Of a stretch of DNA of 64,000 nt, positions 21,929-32,758 are shown one piece after another; position 1 is the stretch's first letter, and each line of letters starts with the position of its first letter. A model generated the notes under the pieces. The model was not told the origin of the DNA. It saw only the letters and a program-made list of their open reading frames with translations, and did not search any database. The translations under genes were made by a program, and so were the position numbers. The DNA lies in the NCBI GenBank assembly GCA_007449985.2, contig VIIQ02000119.1, positions 28,381-92,380 of the forward strand. The letters run 5' to 3'. This stretch comes from Desmodesmus armatus. Lineage: Eukaryota; Chlorophyta; Chlorophyceae; Sphaeropleales; Scenedesmaceae.

Positions 21929-23988
21929 TCAGTTGCGGGGTGGGAGGACGTTCTCGCGCACGCGGCCCACGTAGTTGCCTGCAGGGCTGTAGTTGCACAC
22001 ATACAGCGGGCTGCCGCCGCATGATGAGTAGCCACAGCCCAACTGGGTGGTGCCCTTCCACACCTGCAGGAGGCAAATGGCAAACCAGCAGGGCTGATTG
22101 GGGTGGTTGGGGCTGGTGCTTGAGTGACGCCGGTCATGAGCTCAACATGCCGAGCAGATTTCTGCATGCTGTGACGGGCAGACCTCTGTGTTTGTCAAAG
22201 AGTCGACCCATGGTGCACAGGACAAACACGACCTTGGATGTGTAAGCCTCAAGCTACAGATATTTCTACTCACAATCTGCGTGAAGTGACCTGCTCCGGA
22301 AATTTGACCGCTGCTGTAGGAGTAGCCGTTGGACTCGGAGTACCAGGCCGTCACAGCAGCATCAAAGCTCCTATAACCCTGTGCAGGGAAGTCCAAGGTG
22401 CACGCAGGGCAGTGATGTGTGAGGGAGCATGCGAGTGCGGGACACAAAAACCTCCACTCCACTCTCACCATGTCAAGCAAGTCGTGTTGACATACTATGA
22501 CAGGTAGTACCTGTCAGACACATCCCTCACAGTGAATGTAAAAGGCCAGGACACATGGCAAAATACGACAGACATGCAGTCATGGGGGGCGGCTGGTTGC
22601 GATGAACGCACGGACCTTGGCCAGGTTCTCTCCATAATTGTTGGAGGAGTGCTTCATCACACAGCCACGGGAGTAAGACTGTGCTGTGGCGGCGATGCTG
22701 GAGGACCATGTCAGGGCAGGGGCGCCATGCTTTGCCCGATAGGAGTTGTGCTGAGCAAGGACGCCCTGCAGGACTGCAGACCACAGCAGCGGTAGGCAGG
22801 GTCAAGGCAGAGGTGGGTTTCAGTGGCAGGCTCAAGAGTATGTGCACATGTTTGTGCGGGTGTGGGGGCAGCCATTCATGCTGGGTGCAGTTTAGCACAG
22901 CCTTGTAGCCTGGGCTGTGCCACTGCACTGCGGCAGTGCACGGTGTAGGCAGTGCAAGCAAACTGACAACCCCAGCTGCACTGCAATTATGCAACTCATT
23001 GCCTCATGTCATGTGGTGCATGGACCAATTCAGCATGTTTCTGCCATGTGTCAAAGTAAACAGTCCCTTGAACAATATGCTTGCTGCGTGCTGGGCTATG
23101 TTGGTTGGTTGTAGTTTGGTTGGTGCTGGCTGTCTACAGCTGTCTGAATCCTGCCATGCTATATCCCAGCGAGGTCTGCATGACCCACCTGAGTCAGACA
23201 CGGCGTCTCCGCCACCACTTGTGTTGTCTTGGCTGTTGTCAGACCCGGTGGAACCTGTGTTGTCTGGGTTGCTGTCACCACCGGACCCGGTGCCTGCGCT
23301 GGTGTCTTGGCCGTCTCCACCACTGCCGGTAGAGGGTTGGTCGCCACCATTGCCGGAGGAGGGTTGGTAGCCGCCACTGCCAGTAGAGGGTTGGTAGCCA
23401 CCACTGCCGGAGGAGGGTTGGTAGCCACCGCTGCCGGACGTGTCAGAGGACCAGCCTGACTTGTACTTGTCATAGGTCTGCTTCAGCCGATCTTGCCAGG
23501 AGGTGCTGCCGGAGGTGCGACTTGACCACCAGGAGGGCTGACTGCCAGACGACTCAGACCTTGTCCCGTCGGACCAGCCCCCGTACTCTTGCTGGGAGTC
23601 ACCTGCAAGGAGAGCAGACGAGCACAGCCAGATGTCAGACACAGTGCAGTCTTCGCCAGAGAGCAACCAGATACGTGGAGCACAGTGGATACGCGACATA
23701 AGGGGATTGATTTATAGACGCAGCGAACCTGCCGTCCTCGTCTGAAACATTTGAAGCTTCTGCTGATGTGGCTGACCTGCTGCTGCTGTTCGAGCGGGAA
23801 GAGGCAGGAGGCTGCATGCAGCCGGCAATCCTGCGCGATTGGACAGGTTCCAAATATGCAAAGCGCTTCGGCATCCGCTTACCACCGAAGGCGCTCTTCC
23901 AATCAAACCCCTGACGGGCAGACGCGCCAGCAGAGCAGGCCAGCAGGAGAGCGGCCGTCAAAGCGATTGCAGAGAAGATGCGATTCAT
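21929..23988 (-). CDS. Secreted CAP-superfamily (PR-1/SCP-like) protein
   Basis: Minus-strand exons: 23988-23883, 23602-23189, 22773-22616, 22378-22274, 22063-21929; phases close, 305 aa. The N-terminus is a signal peptide (MNRIFSAIALTAALLLACSA). A Ser/Gly-rich stalk follows with repeated GSGGYQPSS/T units, then the CAP domain. Conserved CAP features: HNSYRAKHGAPALTW, NNYGENLAK, GHFTQIVWKGTTQLGCG and YVCNYSPAGNYVG, including the two His and Glu residues of the central cavity. The domain ends the protein. Exon 1 ends at a strong GTAAGC donor; reading through gives a false longer frame. Likely secreted to the wall or medium. CAP proteins bind sterols or other lipids; the ligand here is unknown. 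Confidence 0.92.
23320..23445 (-). repeat. 30-bp coding tandem repeat (GGYQPSSGSG units)
   Basis: Four units of ten codons encode GGYQPSSGSG, with S/T and D/Y variants, in the stalk of the CAP protein. The DNA repeat is visible as recurrent GAGGGTTGGTA.GCCACC on the plus strand. Copy number is probably polymorphic. Confidence 0.85.
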
Positions 23989-24409
23989 GATGCTGATTTG
24001 GGCCGGTGGGGAAGTATCGCTGGGGTGTTGGGTTGCAGGGGTGAGAGAGCCTGATCAAATTACTGGCTGGACCGGTCCGTGGACACTATTGTAATAGGCG
24101 CAGCCTGCGAGGGTTGCTAGAGCACTTGGATTGCTTCTAAGACCTATTTAAGGGCTCGTTACAAATTTGAATTCGCGCCCGTCGGACTTCAATCGGATGG
24201 ATGTGCCCTGCGTGGCCAACCAACATGCAGACACATTATTAATGCAATAGTGATTTTTCTGGCACGGTGCGCACGGCAGCCAGTCATTCTTGGTGCCGAT
24301 ACCGATACATGTGCTACTGCTGCTGAGCAACGCTCCAAACTTGCTGTGCAGTCCTGATCCGTTCAGATTGCCTGTCCAAACATCGTCAAGACCACATCCG
24401 TCTAGCAGC
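23989..24409. promoter_or_regulatory. Divergent promoter region, CAP gene and SUN-like gene
   Basis: These 421 bp separate two outward-pointing start codons. The right part is AT-richer than its surroundings. No defined element was assigned. Confidence 0.4.
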
Positions 24410-26446
24410 ATGTCGGCCAGGCGGGGAGGCAAGAAAAAGACACAGCCAAAGCAGCAGACGCTGCTGACAGCCGATGATGACGCTGCCCCCCAGCGTCCAG
24501 CCACCCTGACAACCCCTGCCAGCCCTGCTGTGGTCATGCAGCAGCTTGCCAGCAGGGCCATCACACCTGTCGTCACAGCAGCAAAGGCAATCACCACTGC
24601 TGTTCTCACCATGCCTGCCATAGCAGAGGGTGCGACCGTTGGCACAGCACAGGTCGACAACGATGAGCCGCAGTCCCCAGGGCCCTCTGCAGGCATCCAG
24701 CAGCCAGCATTTGCTATGACAGCACAGAAGCTCTTCGCAGACAGCCACCCTCAGGAGGACCAGGTCCACAGCCAAGAAGCAGCAGCAGTCCAGGAGTCAC
24801 CTGCACAGGAGCCTGAGGCCCCAGCCAGCAGCGAGCAGCACGAAGATGACCCGCAGCAGACAGCAGCAGAGGGCCCCTCCCTGTGGCAGCGCACCCAGCA
24901 GCTCTGCAGCACAGGGATCAGGACTGCAGCACACAGCTGCAGCTGGAGGGGTGGATTGCTGCTGTGTGCTGCGGTCCTGATCCCTGTGCTGGTTGCCATC
25001 ACCGTGCAAGGCCAAGTGCTCAAGTCGCAGGCGCATGCGCTGCGCATGCAGCAGGAGCTTGTCGCAGCACAAGCGCAAGCATTGCAGGAGCTGCGCCAGG
25101 AGCTGCAGGCAACATCAGCACAGCTACCCAGCCTCAAAAGCACAGCGCATGCAACCGAGAGCAGCCTCAGCACTCTCACAGCAGAACAGACGGCGCTGTT
25201 GGCCAGCCTCGAGGGCTTGACTGCCAGCACACAGCACCTGGCAGCACAGCTCGGCCACATGAACCACAGCCAGCAGGCCGGCCAGCAGGCATGGGAGCTG
25301 CTCCAAGCTGTTGCTGCCCATAACTGCTCCAATGCGCCAGAAGGTGATGCTGCATGTGCTGAGCAGAGCGCTGCAAGCATACACAACGCCTCAGCAGCCC
25401 TCAAGTCCCTCCTGCTGCAGTCCCTGCGGCAACACCAACAACAACAGCAGCAGCAGGAGAAGAAGGAGGCCCAGGACAAGGCGCAACAGCAGGCCTTCAC
25501 ACAGGCACCCGCGCCCCTGCCTGACATCGCCCTGGCAGACTGCGGTGCTCGCATCGTCTTCTCAACCCCAGTCAATGCAAGCGCTATGCCTCACCTGACC
25601 CGCAGCCCTGCAGTCCAGCACAGCAGCAGTGCAGCGCTGGCTATCGCCATGTTCCAACAGCTTCAGGCAGCCCTCAAGCCCAAGCACCAGTCTGCAGACC
25701 TGCATACCAGTGCAGAACCTGCTGCTGCCATGGCGGGCAGTGCTGATGCAGAGCACAAGGCAGCAATGGCCGAGCTGCAGCAGCACCAGCTGCTGCTACA
25801 CAAGGTGTTGCTGCGTCCTGCAAGCGGTCTGCTGCCTGTTTCCTGCATACCCATGGTGCAACCCCTGCATGGAGCCCCTGTGCTGGTTGAGATCCAGCTA
25901 CCGCAGCCTGCATATGTTCACAGTGTGGCTGTGCAGGCATCGCATGCTGATGGCAGTACCTCAGCGCATGGCACAGTTGACGCAGCTGCAGCTTTCTCAG
26001 GCCGTGTGTCTGTTGCGCTGCTCAACAGCAGCAGCTGCAGTGGCCCAGCAGTCTCATGCATGCGCATGCACAGTGCTGCTGCAGACTCCGCGGCAGCTGA
26101 GGGCAGCATGGTTGAAGCTTTGGACAGTGTAGCTGGGGCTGCGCCGCCAGTAACCTCGTCATTGAAGCACGCAAGCCCTGCACACAGCCGTGGTTCTCAT
26201 GCGATTGGTGATGTCCTCAAGCCTGGTGTGGTTGCTGCTGTTTATGACGGCGCCGCTGGGCCTGGCTCTGGGCGTGTGGTTATCCCTGTGGCTGCCAAGG
26301 GTGCAGCGGCTGGTGGCGTCAGCGGCGGTGGCGTGCTTGCTGATAGGGTGGTAGTGGTTGTGCAGGACAGTCAGGGCAGTTCTGGTATGTGCATGGGCCG
26401 CATCAGTGTTCATGGCCGCCCTTCTGATCCTGAGGCCTTCTGTTAG
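24410..26446 (+). CDS. Single-span coiled-coil membrane protein with SUN-like C-terminus
   Basis: Intronless, 678 aa, starting at the ATG encoding MSARRGGKKKTQPKQQ; the frame is open upstream but has no other ATG. A basic N-terminus and a Pro/Ala-rich region precede one membrane span at about residues 181-201 (GGLLLCAAVLIPVLVAITV). A Gln/Ala/Leu heptad-rich coiled coil runs to about 300, and a beta-type domain lies beyond 365. DIALADCGARIVFSTPVN, VLLRPASGLLPVSCIPM, APVLVEIQLPQPAYVHSVAV and the ending VVVVQDSQGSSGMCMGRISVHG follow the order of a SUN domain. SUN proteins span the inner nuclear membrane and bind KASH partners. This order plus topology supports a divergent SUN protein; the domain is interrupted by Ala/Ser-rich insertions, so the call is provisional. 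Confidence 0.6.
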   Translation: MSARRGGKKKTQPKQQTLLTADDDAAPQRPATLTTPASPAVVMQQLASRAITPVVTAAKAITTAVLTMPAIAEGATVGTAQVDNDEPQSPGPSAGIQQPAFAMTAQKLFADSHPQEDQVHSQEAAAVQESPAQEPEAPASSEQHEDDPQQTAAEGPSLWQRTQQLCSTGIRTAAHSCSWRGGLLLCAAVLIPVLVAITVQGQVLKSQAHALRMQQELVAAQAQALQELRQELQATSAQLPSLKSTAHATESSLSTLTAEQTALLASLEGLTASTQHLAAQLGHMNHSQQAGQQAWELLQAVAAHNCSNAPEGDAACAEQSAASIHNASAALKSLLLQSLRQHQQQQQQQEKKEAQDKAQQQAFTQAPAPLPDIALADCGARIVFSTPVNASAMPHLTRSPAVQHSSSAALAIAMFQQLQAALKPKHQSADLHTSAEPAAAMAGSADAEHKAAMAELQQHQLLLHKVLLRPASGLLPVSCIPMVQPLHGAPVLVEIQLPQPAYVHSVAVQASHADGSTSAHGTVDAAAAFSGRVSVALLNSSSCSGPAVSCMRMHSAAADSAAAEGSMVEALDSVAGAAPPVTSSLKHASPAHSRGSHAIGDVLKPGVVAAVYDGAAGPGSGRVVIPVAAKGAAAGGVSGGGVLADRVVVVVQDSQGSSGMCMGRISVHGRPSDPEAFC

Positions 26447-26898
26447 ACTTGAAGTGCCCAAATCAGCGTGTTGTTCCAGCTTTCAAAGAGGCCAGATTTC
26501 ATGCGGCGCATGATGGAGCTTTTGGCCTGTGACGGCTGCAGCGCGATTTGCATCTTCGGGTGTGTGGGTTTTGTGACAAGTGGTGTTTGGGTGGGCAGCT
26601 TTTGACTGTTTGTGTGCAGTGTAGCTGGTGTATTATGTACAACCAGCCCTGTTATGACTGAATGGCCATCATTGGGTGTCCGGTGGGTGTCTGACAAAGT
26701 AGGGTTATTTGCTTGTCTGAGCTGATGTGGTGGCAAGGCTCGCACGGGCTGCAACTGTGCAGTGCTTCTCAGGTGTCACAAAGCAGGCTGGGTCTGGTAT
26801 TCATCTAAAAACATGTGCTGGCTGAGGCTTTGGAGGTGTTGCCATAAATTTGCAAACAGCTGGGCTGTTTCAGTGCAAGTGAGGACTTCATTGACGAT
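26447..26898. other. 3' flank of the SUN-like gene
   Basis: No gene recognised between the SUN-like stop and the TTAA element. Confidence 0.4.
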
Positions 26899-27673
26899 TT
26901 AAGGGGGAAGGATACAATTGATTGGGGTGGCAGGACTGAGCAGCACAGGTGTCTGCTGGCAAACTTATGGGTCTTTTTCATGACTTACACATTCTTAGGG
27001 GTGGCCCGGACCATCTGGGGCTGATGCCACCCCTGTCTGGTCTACTGTAGGGCCTGGCACACCACAGGGGTGCAGCAAGAGGGGCCCTGTGGGGGATGAT
27101 CATGGCCTAGTTTTGCTAAGAGCAAAACTAGGCCATGATGTCAAAGACAAAAACAGTCATTTGTGAACAAAGAAGTCTTTCGTTGCTATCCGGTCCGATT
27201 CCGTATTCCCAATCGTCTCCCACCGATCTGCTGCACCCATCACTGCTGCAGCAAGTTTCGGAATACAGTCTGCCATCGCGATGAATCAGTAGCATGCTGA
27301 TATGCATGTCATCATACTGTAGCGCGGGCGTGTCGTAAAAGGTCCTCAGGAGCCTATGATGGCTACAGCCAGTTGATGAGTGGGACCACGTGCTGTTGCC
27401 ACTCCCAAGGAGCTTCGAACACCAAGAAAAGCACTCAAGACAATCGATGACAGTCAGAAGTTTTGTTATGGCTTTCCAAGACACCCTGTATGGGTCCCTG
27501 TGGACAATTATCACCTGGCACTGCCAGGTCACACCCCTAGTGCTACCCTAAAGTCCAAGCTTGGGGTTTTGCAAAAAGGCCTTGCGGTGGTCATGAGGAC
27601 CTTACATGTAACCTAAATCCAAGTTTTCGTGCGCAACAGCCTCTGGAATGCTAATTGTATCCTTCCCCCTTAA
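26899..27673. mobile_element. Non-autonomous DNA element with 17-bp TIRs and TTAA flanks
   Basis: GGGGGAAGGATACAATT at 26903-26919 is the exact reverse complement of 27653-27669, and both ends are bounded by TTAA (26899-26902 and 27670-27673). TTAA target duplication is characteristic of piggyBac-type elements. The inner 767 bp is less GC-rich than its surroundings and contains a perfect hairpin at about 27111-27137. A 134-codon minus-strand frame (27532-27128) begins at a non-ATG codon and matches no family I recognise, so transposase coding is not supported. Confidence 0.75.
27109..27138. repeat. Perfect palindromic hairpin inside the TTAA element
   Basis: CATGGCCTAGTTTTGCT pairs with AGCAAAACTAGGCCATG around an AAG loop; pairing extends a couple of bases further out. 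It could be a sub-terminal recombination site or a nested tiny fold-back. Confidence 0.85.
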
Positions 27674-28308
27674 GCCTGACACATTCAGTGACATCAATAT
27701 GCTTGGTGTGCGGTGCCTCATGTGCATGACTCACACAACGACGTACTGCAAAACACAACAATCCACTTGCTATGGACTGACTGGGCTTCTGAAGCCAATG
27801 CGACTGACTGACACACGAGCCAAGCCGCTGCTGCAACAAACTGCAAAAACAGCTGCGCAATCAATGTCTCCAAGTCAGACTGGGACTATCCCAGCCGTCA
27901 CACAGCATGAGCCACTCGGCCAGATGGTTCTGGCACAGGAATAGAGCAACTCAAGAGAGCAAATTTGCGTCATAACCTGGTCATAGCGCGGTCGATAGTC
28001 AAGGTAACCCAGCAAGTCGGCCGCTGGCACTGTCCCCCACAATCAACAGCCACCAAACACAACCAGTCAAGCCAAGATATGCTGCCACTTAACAATTCTA
28101 CATGCTTCAGCCAGTAGCCTCTGCAGTGGCTGCATGGGCAGGGCGGTGCTGCCTGCACCTGCCTATGCCAAAACCTGATAACCAGGTGCACTGCATGGCA
28201 TTGTGCTGGCGGCTAATAAACACAACAACAGTATATGTACAGGTACATCGGTAAAGACCCTGCTGCTCACAGCAGTCACCAAGTGCGCCTTGCGCACCAC
28301 GTGCTGCC
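27674..28308. other. Intergenic downstream of the phosphatase gene
   Basis: No coding or RNA feature was recognised. It should contain the phosphatase 3' UTR. Confidence 0.4.
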
Positions 28309-30788
28309 TTATCGTGCTAGCAACCGCTGCAGCTGCTCCTGCTCATCAAGCCCAAACCCTGCATTGACAAGGTACTGCGGCACACCCCCAGCATCCTCCA
28401 GTAGCCGCAGCGCATAGTGCATGGCTTCCCGGGGCGCACGCTCAAACGCATCCCTGTCCAGGCCCGTGGTCTTGGGGTTGTCCTCCAGGCCAGCGAGGCC
28501 CACCTGGTGGTACTGATCTGAGATTACGTAATCTGCCAAGATCTCCTCCTCAGCTGCAAGCCAAAAGCAGCACAAGCAAGGGAAGGTGAGCCGGATACCA
28601 GCCACCATGCAGCCAAACCTGCAGCTGTACCATACAAGCATTGACACTGATCAACAACCAAGCTAACTGCACACTGCTTGCTTGCCAAGCCAAGCAAGTC
28701 TGGATCAGCGTACAGCGTGTGCCCATAACCTGCTTACTTGCGCCCATGAGCGTGAGCATCATTGCGGCCACAAGACCAGTCCTGTCCTTGCCAGCTTTGC
28801 AGAAGAACAGCACAGGCCGGCCAGACTCCACAGACTCTGCAGAAAGGCAAACATCAAGCAAAACTCAGCTCTGTGCGCGTGCATGCCGGTGAACAGGGTT
28901 TTGGCCGCCCAGCTTCTTCACATTTGGCCAGCCTGGCTGCCTAACAGCAACGTTGAGTGTGTGACGTGTGGCACTGCATTCTGCTGCCATTGCATGGTAT
29001 GTTCATTCCTGCAACAACCAGCACCGACCGTTGCTGGCCGATTTCGTGAGGCGCCAGGGCAGCATGCCAATGACACTTACTGCTGATGTGCCGCAGTGCT
29101 GCCGCAAACCAGGGCCCGCTGTCTTCTAGCAGGATCTGGTACAGCCCCTGCAGCCCACCGCGGTTCACCTCCCTGCAGCAGTGCAACACAGACACAGACC
29201 ACAGCACGGCACCTGGCTTAATAACTCATGCTGATAAACCTCAACACATCGTGTGGAAGTGTGGTGATTGCAGAATGCATCCAAACATCTCAATTCCAAC
29301 ATCAAACCTGTTGATTGCAATATGCATTCGAACATGCCCAGGCATGCTGTCCACGGTCTGCTGGCAACTCTGGATTGAGGTGCTCGCAATTGCTGCTCCG
29401 CTCCCAACGACAACACCTGAGCAGCTGCAGGATACTCACGCGATGGCCAGCTTCCTGCTTGCAGGCTCATCAACCAGCCGCAGCAGTACCAGCTTCACTG
29501 CTAGCCGCTTGCTCATGCGAGTCAACAAGGAGATGTAGTACCGCTGCCTGCAGTACAGCACAGCATGCACAAAGTTCGCCATCAACAAGGCTGACACTGG
29601 AGGGCGACTGGTGATGCATCAGGCTTGCCCCAACCAACATACAGCTGAGCGTCCTTTCAACCTGGTGCCAAGGGCGCTGAGGTTGTGATGCACTGCTGAC
29701 TGTTGCATTGGAAATCTCTTGCAGTAGCGCACACATGCCCGATGTGCTGTGAGAGCAAAAGCGCCAAGGAAGGGGCCTCTTACTTCTCCATGATGGGTAT
29801 CTGTACGTGGAGCACGTCTGAGTCCCCGTTCTGGTACGTTGTTGCATCTGGCACCACCCTGGACACTGCAGGGTCACGCTTGTAGCTGCAGAAGCTTGCC
29901 CCTGCAAATGCTGGTGAAGGGCCATCATGGACCAGCTCCTCTGAGGAACGAAGGTCCACCTGTGCAGACCATAACACATTCGCACACACACTAGTTGGTG
30001 TGTTGAATCTTAGGACGCAAAGTGTGCCCAGTCAACCTGCACCTGCTGTACATCTGAAACAGAACACCCATTACATGGTGTTGCTGTTGCAGTGCGAAAG
30101 ATCAACACCCACCAGGTCCTTGATGCCGAGGTTGTTGTACAAGAGGGACACATCCCCTCAGTAGCTTTCAAGGGCGCTGCTGTCCTGAACACCTTGCCTG
30201 CAGTGCATGTACACACATCCATATATCTGAGTACTGGTGCGCTGCTTTGTACCTCTAGGATCGCCCCTGCGCTTGTCCGTGCACACGAAAGCCGCGTTAC
30301 TGTTGTGAAGTGTCAGGCTGGCGGCATGCACACACAGACAGCACTGCCAGCTTGTTGACAGTGTCAGAAGCTGCGGACACTGCTGCACGCTGCCTGTGGG
30401 ATTCGATTTGCACATTTTACCTGGAGCTATGCTGGGATGAGCCTCAGCCAAGTCCCTGATGTTCCTGATGCCCTCAAACTTCTCCTGTACTGACCCTGGC
30501 GCGCTCTGCTGCTGTTGTTGATCCACGCTGGCTGCCCGTGCTGCACGCCAGGTAACACCCCAAGCACTGTCAGGGGTTGCCTCGAATGCCTGGCATTGTG
30601 CTGGAGCACATGCTCAAACCTCTGTCCAATGCACAGTTGACTGTAGCTGTAGTGACTGGTGAGAATGAAGGGCAAGGGACCGGCCCATACAGCGACCAGA
30701 GCTTACCAGAGCGCCTTCTGAACTGCACCATTGCTGTCTGCAGGGCTGGTTGGTTGATAGACCGCAAAAGCGTTCTTCTCAGCAGCAT
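28309..30788 (-). CDS. Tyrosine-specific protein phosphatase (Tyr_phosphatase3-like), probably organelle-targeted
   Basis: Minus-strand exons: 30788-30707, 30540-30421, 30197-30113, 29959-29784, 29547-29440, 29172-29081, 28836-28738, 28553-28309; about 335 aa. Exon 1 (MLLRRTLLRSINQPALQTAM) looks like an organelle presequence. The family order is clear: FEGIRNIRDLAEAHPSIAPG, KVFRTAAPL, LYNNLGIKDL, VDLRSSEELV, then the P-loop FCKAGKDRTGLVAAM with catalytic Cys near 234 and Arg six residues on. The residue before the Cys is Phe, where most relatives have His. Exon 3 carries a one-base break: the frame of exons 1-2 and of FRTAAPLKATEG differs by one from LYNNLGIKDL and exon 4, at the C run 30154-30157. 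Otherwise all phases close. Confidence 0.82.
30154..30157 (-). other. Apparent 1-bp frameshift at a C/G homopolymer (phosphatase exon 3)
   Basis: One additional base in this CCCC run (GGGG on the coding strand) would put KATEG and DVSLLYNNLGIKDL in one frame and make the exon length fit its neighbours. As written, the exon is one base short. Confidence 0.75.
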
Positions 30789-31013
30789 CGAGCGTCACTG
30801 CTGCTGTCTCTGGGGATTGCTACAACATGCGAGCACGGATTGCAAACAGCATTCCCCTCCATTACAGGAGTGATTACAGGCACCATCAACACCGTGGCTT
30901 CCTCCTGCTACTGCTGCAGCGGTTGTCAACCGCCAGCCTGGCAACACTTGACTCAGACCAAGTTGGCTTGAGAGTCCGAAGTGTCCTCCCATCACAGCAA
31001 TCCCTTTCTGGAG

Positions 31014-32427
31014 TCAGCTTTGACATAACAACTCTGCTGCTGCAGCAGTAGCAACGTCCTGCAGCTCTTGCAGTCTGTGCCACACCAAGGTGTGCGTGTT
31101 TGTGAATGCAAACAAGCCCTGAAAGCTGCGACCCTGGAGGAACACAGGGTACCAGTATACGTCATCAGCCCACATGCGGTCATAGGGTATATCTTTTGTG
31201 GGTATCCACACTGGGGCCATCTCCTCAGTTTCTTGCGGCTGCCCAATGATGTCATACGCACAGAAAACTGCACACAGACGCATAGCAAAAGCGCACCAGC
31301 ATGTTTGCGTCAGTTACGAGGTTGCAACAGAATCTTCTTGAGATAGTGGCATGTGCTCAGCCGCCCTGGGGTTTGTGCCAGCTGTGCAGGCCGGGTGGGA
31401 ATTCCAGCCAGTGATGCACTGTCCAGAGCAAGACAACAGCTGCAGCTGCAGCACCGAATGCAGCTGCAGCACGTACCGTGGACCTCCCAGGGCACTGGCT
31501 GGTCATCAAAGACGAATGTGAGGATGCCTCTGTGGTGCAGCTGAGGCACCGTCACTCCAGCCTCCTCAAGCAGCTGAGTGGATATAAGGGAGGGGGACAA
31601 GGTGACGGCAAACATGGCAGCGGCATACTACTGAGAAGGGATGGTGCATTACAGCCGGCACAGCAGCTGGTGTAACCTAGGCCAAAGATTCAGACGCTGC
31701 AGCGCTGGCTGCAAGATCCGACCGGTGGTGGCGCAATACGGCAGGGACGGTGGCCGTGGTTGCGCCCGAGCGCACGCGAATTTTGGAAGCCAAATGTTTG
31801 AATGTTGGGCCCCCAGAACAGACGGTTGGGGCCAGGGCTGACTGGGCAAGTAGCGTACCTCTCTATGTGCAGCTTCTGTCACTGTCTCGCCCTGCTCCAC
31901 TTTGCCGCCAAAACCATTGAAGTAGCCCTGTAGAGGCATGGAAGCAGGGGATGTAGTCTTGCGGTAAGGAAAGCATGCAGGTACCTGCCGTTCCCTCTGT
32001 AAATTGTGCAGTGCTGCTGTTGCAGCTCTTGGGCAAGCATTGCGGGTTTATAGACCGCACAATGGCTGCTGCAAGCCTGTCTAAGGACCAGGGTTACTTG
32101 GCTGGTGCCCACTGGTGTCTGCCCCGGTAGGGGGGCCCTGACAGCAGCGCTGGCACGTGCGGCTCACCTCGCCAAATCCTTTTTTCTTACGCCCCAGCAG
32201 CACACGTTTGTTCTGCTGGTCGTGCACGATCGCCAACTGCACAAGCAGGTCAGGTTGTATCAGTCGGGTGGTAGCAGCACACTGTTAGCAGCACACTCGC
32301 TGTACCGCTAGCAGTTTCGGGCGGGCGGCAGAGGATCCACACTCACTGTGAACAACTTGGGCTTTGCACTGGACAGCACCGTCTTCACGAAGGGTGGAGC
32401 CGACTGCGACGCTGTGATGCTGCCCAT
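31014..32427 (-). CDS. NUDT1: Oxidised purine nucleoside triphosphate hydrolase (NUDT1/MTH1-like Nudix)
   Basis: Minus-strand exons: 32427-32347, 32236-32168, 31927-31859, 31573-31477, 31267-31014; 189 aa. The family hydrolyses 8-oxo-dGTP, 2-OH-dATP and related oxidised nucleotides to monophosphates, keeping them out of DNA and RNA. A complete Nudix box (GX5EX7REUXEEXGU) is split across exons 3 and 4: GKVEQGETVTEAAHRE then LLEEAGV. MTH1-specific features flank it: VLLGRKKKGFGEGYFNGFGG, PWEVHVFCAYD, QETEEMAPVWIP and MWADDVYWYPVFLQGRSFQG, where the WADD segment contributes base-recognition residues. The N-terminal 27 residues (MGSITASQ...) precede the usual start and may be cytosolic or weakly organellar. 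Transcribed divergently from the ABM gene. Confidence 0.95.
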
Positions 32428-32758
32428 ACTTGCACAGGTGCTGATGTGCCCCTCGCACTAGTTCACAGTACTGTGAGTGTGGCAGGCAAGGGGGGCGCAC
32501 TTGATGCTGTGTGTCTGGGCCAGGGGGTTTTATGCGGCTGGGGACAACGCACAGAACTGAGAAGGATAGATTTGACCATGGGGCTGCGGTACCAGGAGAT
32601 CAACCTCATGGCATCCAACAGACACCCAGTCAAATGTCATGTGATCTACTGCACCAAGTGTATGGGCCAGGCAAGCGCGACGACCTCCTGGCTGTGCTTT
32701 CAACGCAGCTACATATTTAAGCTATTTTGAACGGGCCTCCAAAAGCAGCATTCACAGC
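32428..32758. promoter_or_regulatory. Divergent promoter region, NUDT1 and ABM genes
   Basis: These 331 bp lie between outward-pointing start codons. Both products have roles linked to oxidative chemistry, but co-regulation is only inferred from the geometry. Confidence 0.4.

Noticed and set aside
23635..23882. Continuation of CAP exon 1 past the GTAAGC donor (117-codon frame)
   Set aside because: Reading on gives no CAP-like sequence and the wrong phase for the next exon, whereas splicing at 23882 joins GGT exactly.
27128..27532. 134-codon minus-strand open frame in the TTAA element as a transposase gene
   Set aside because: It starts at a non-ATG codon, matches no transposase motif I know, lacks DDE-type residues in order, and its stop lies inside the internal hairpin. 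Probably a chance frame.
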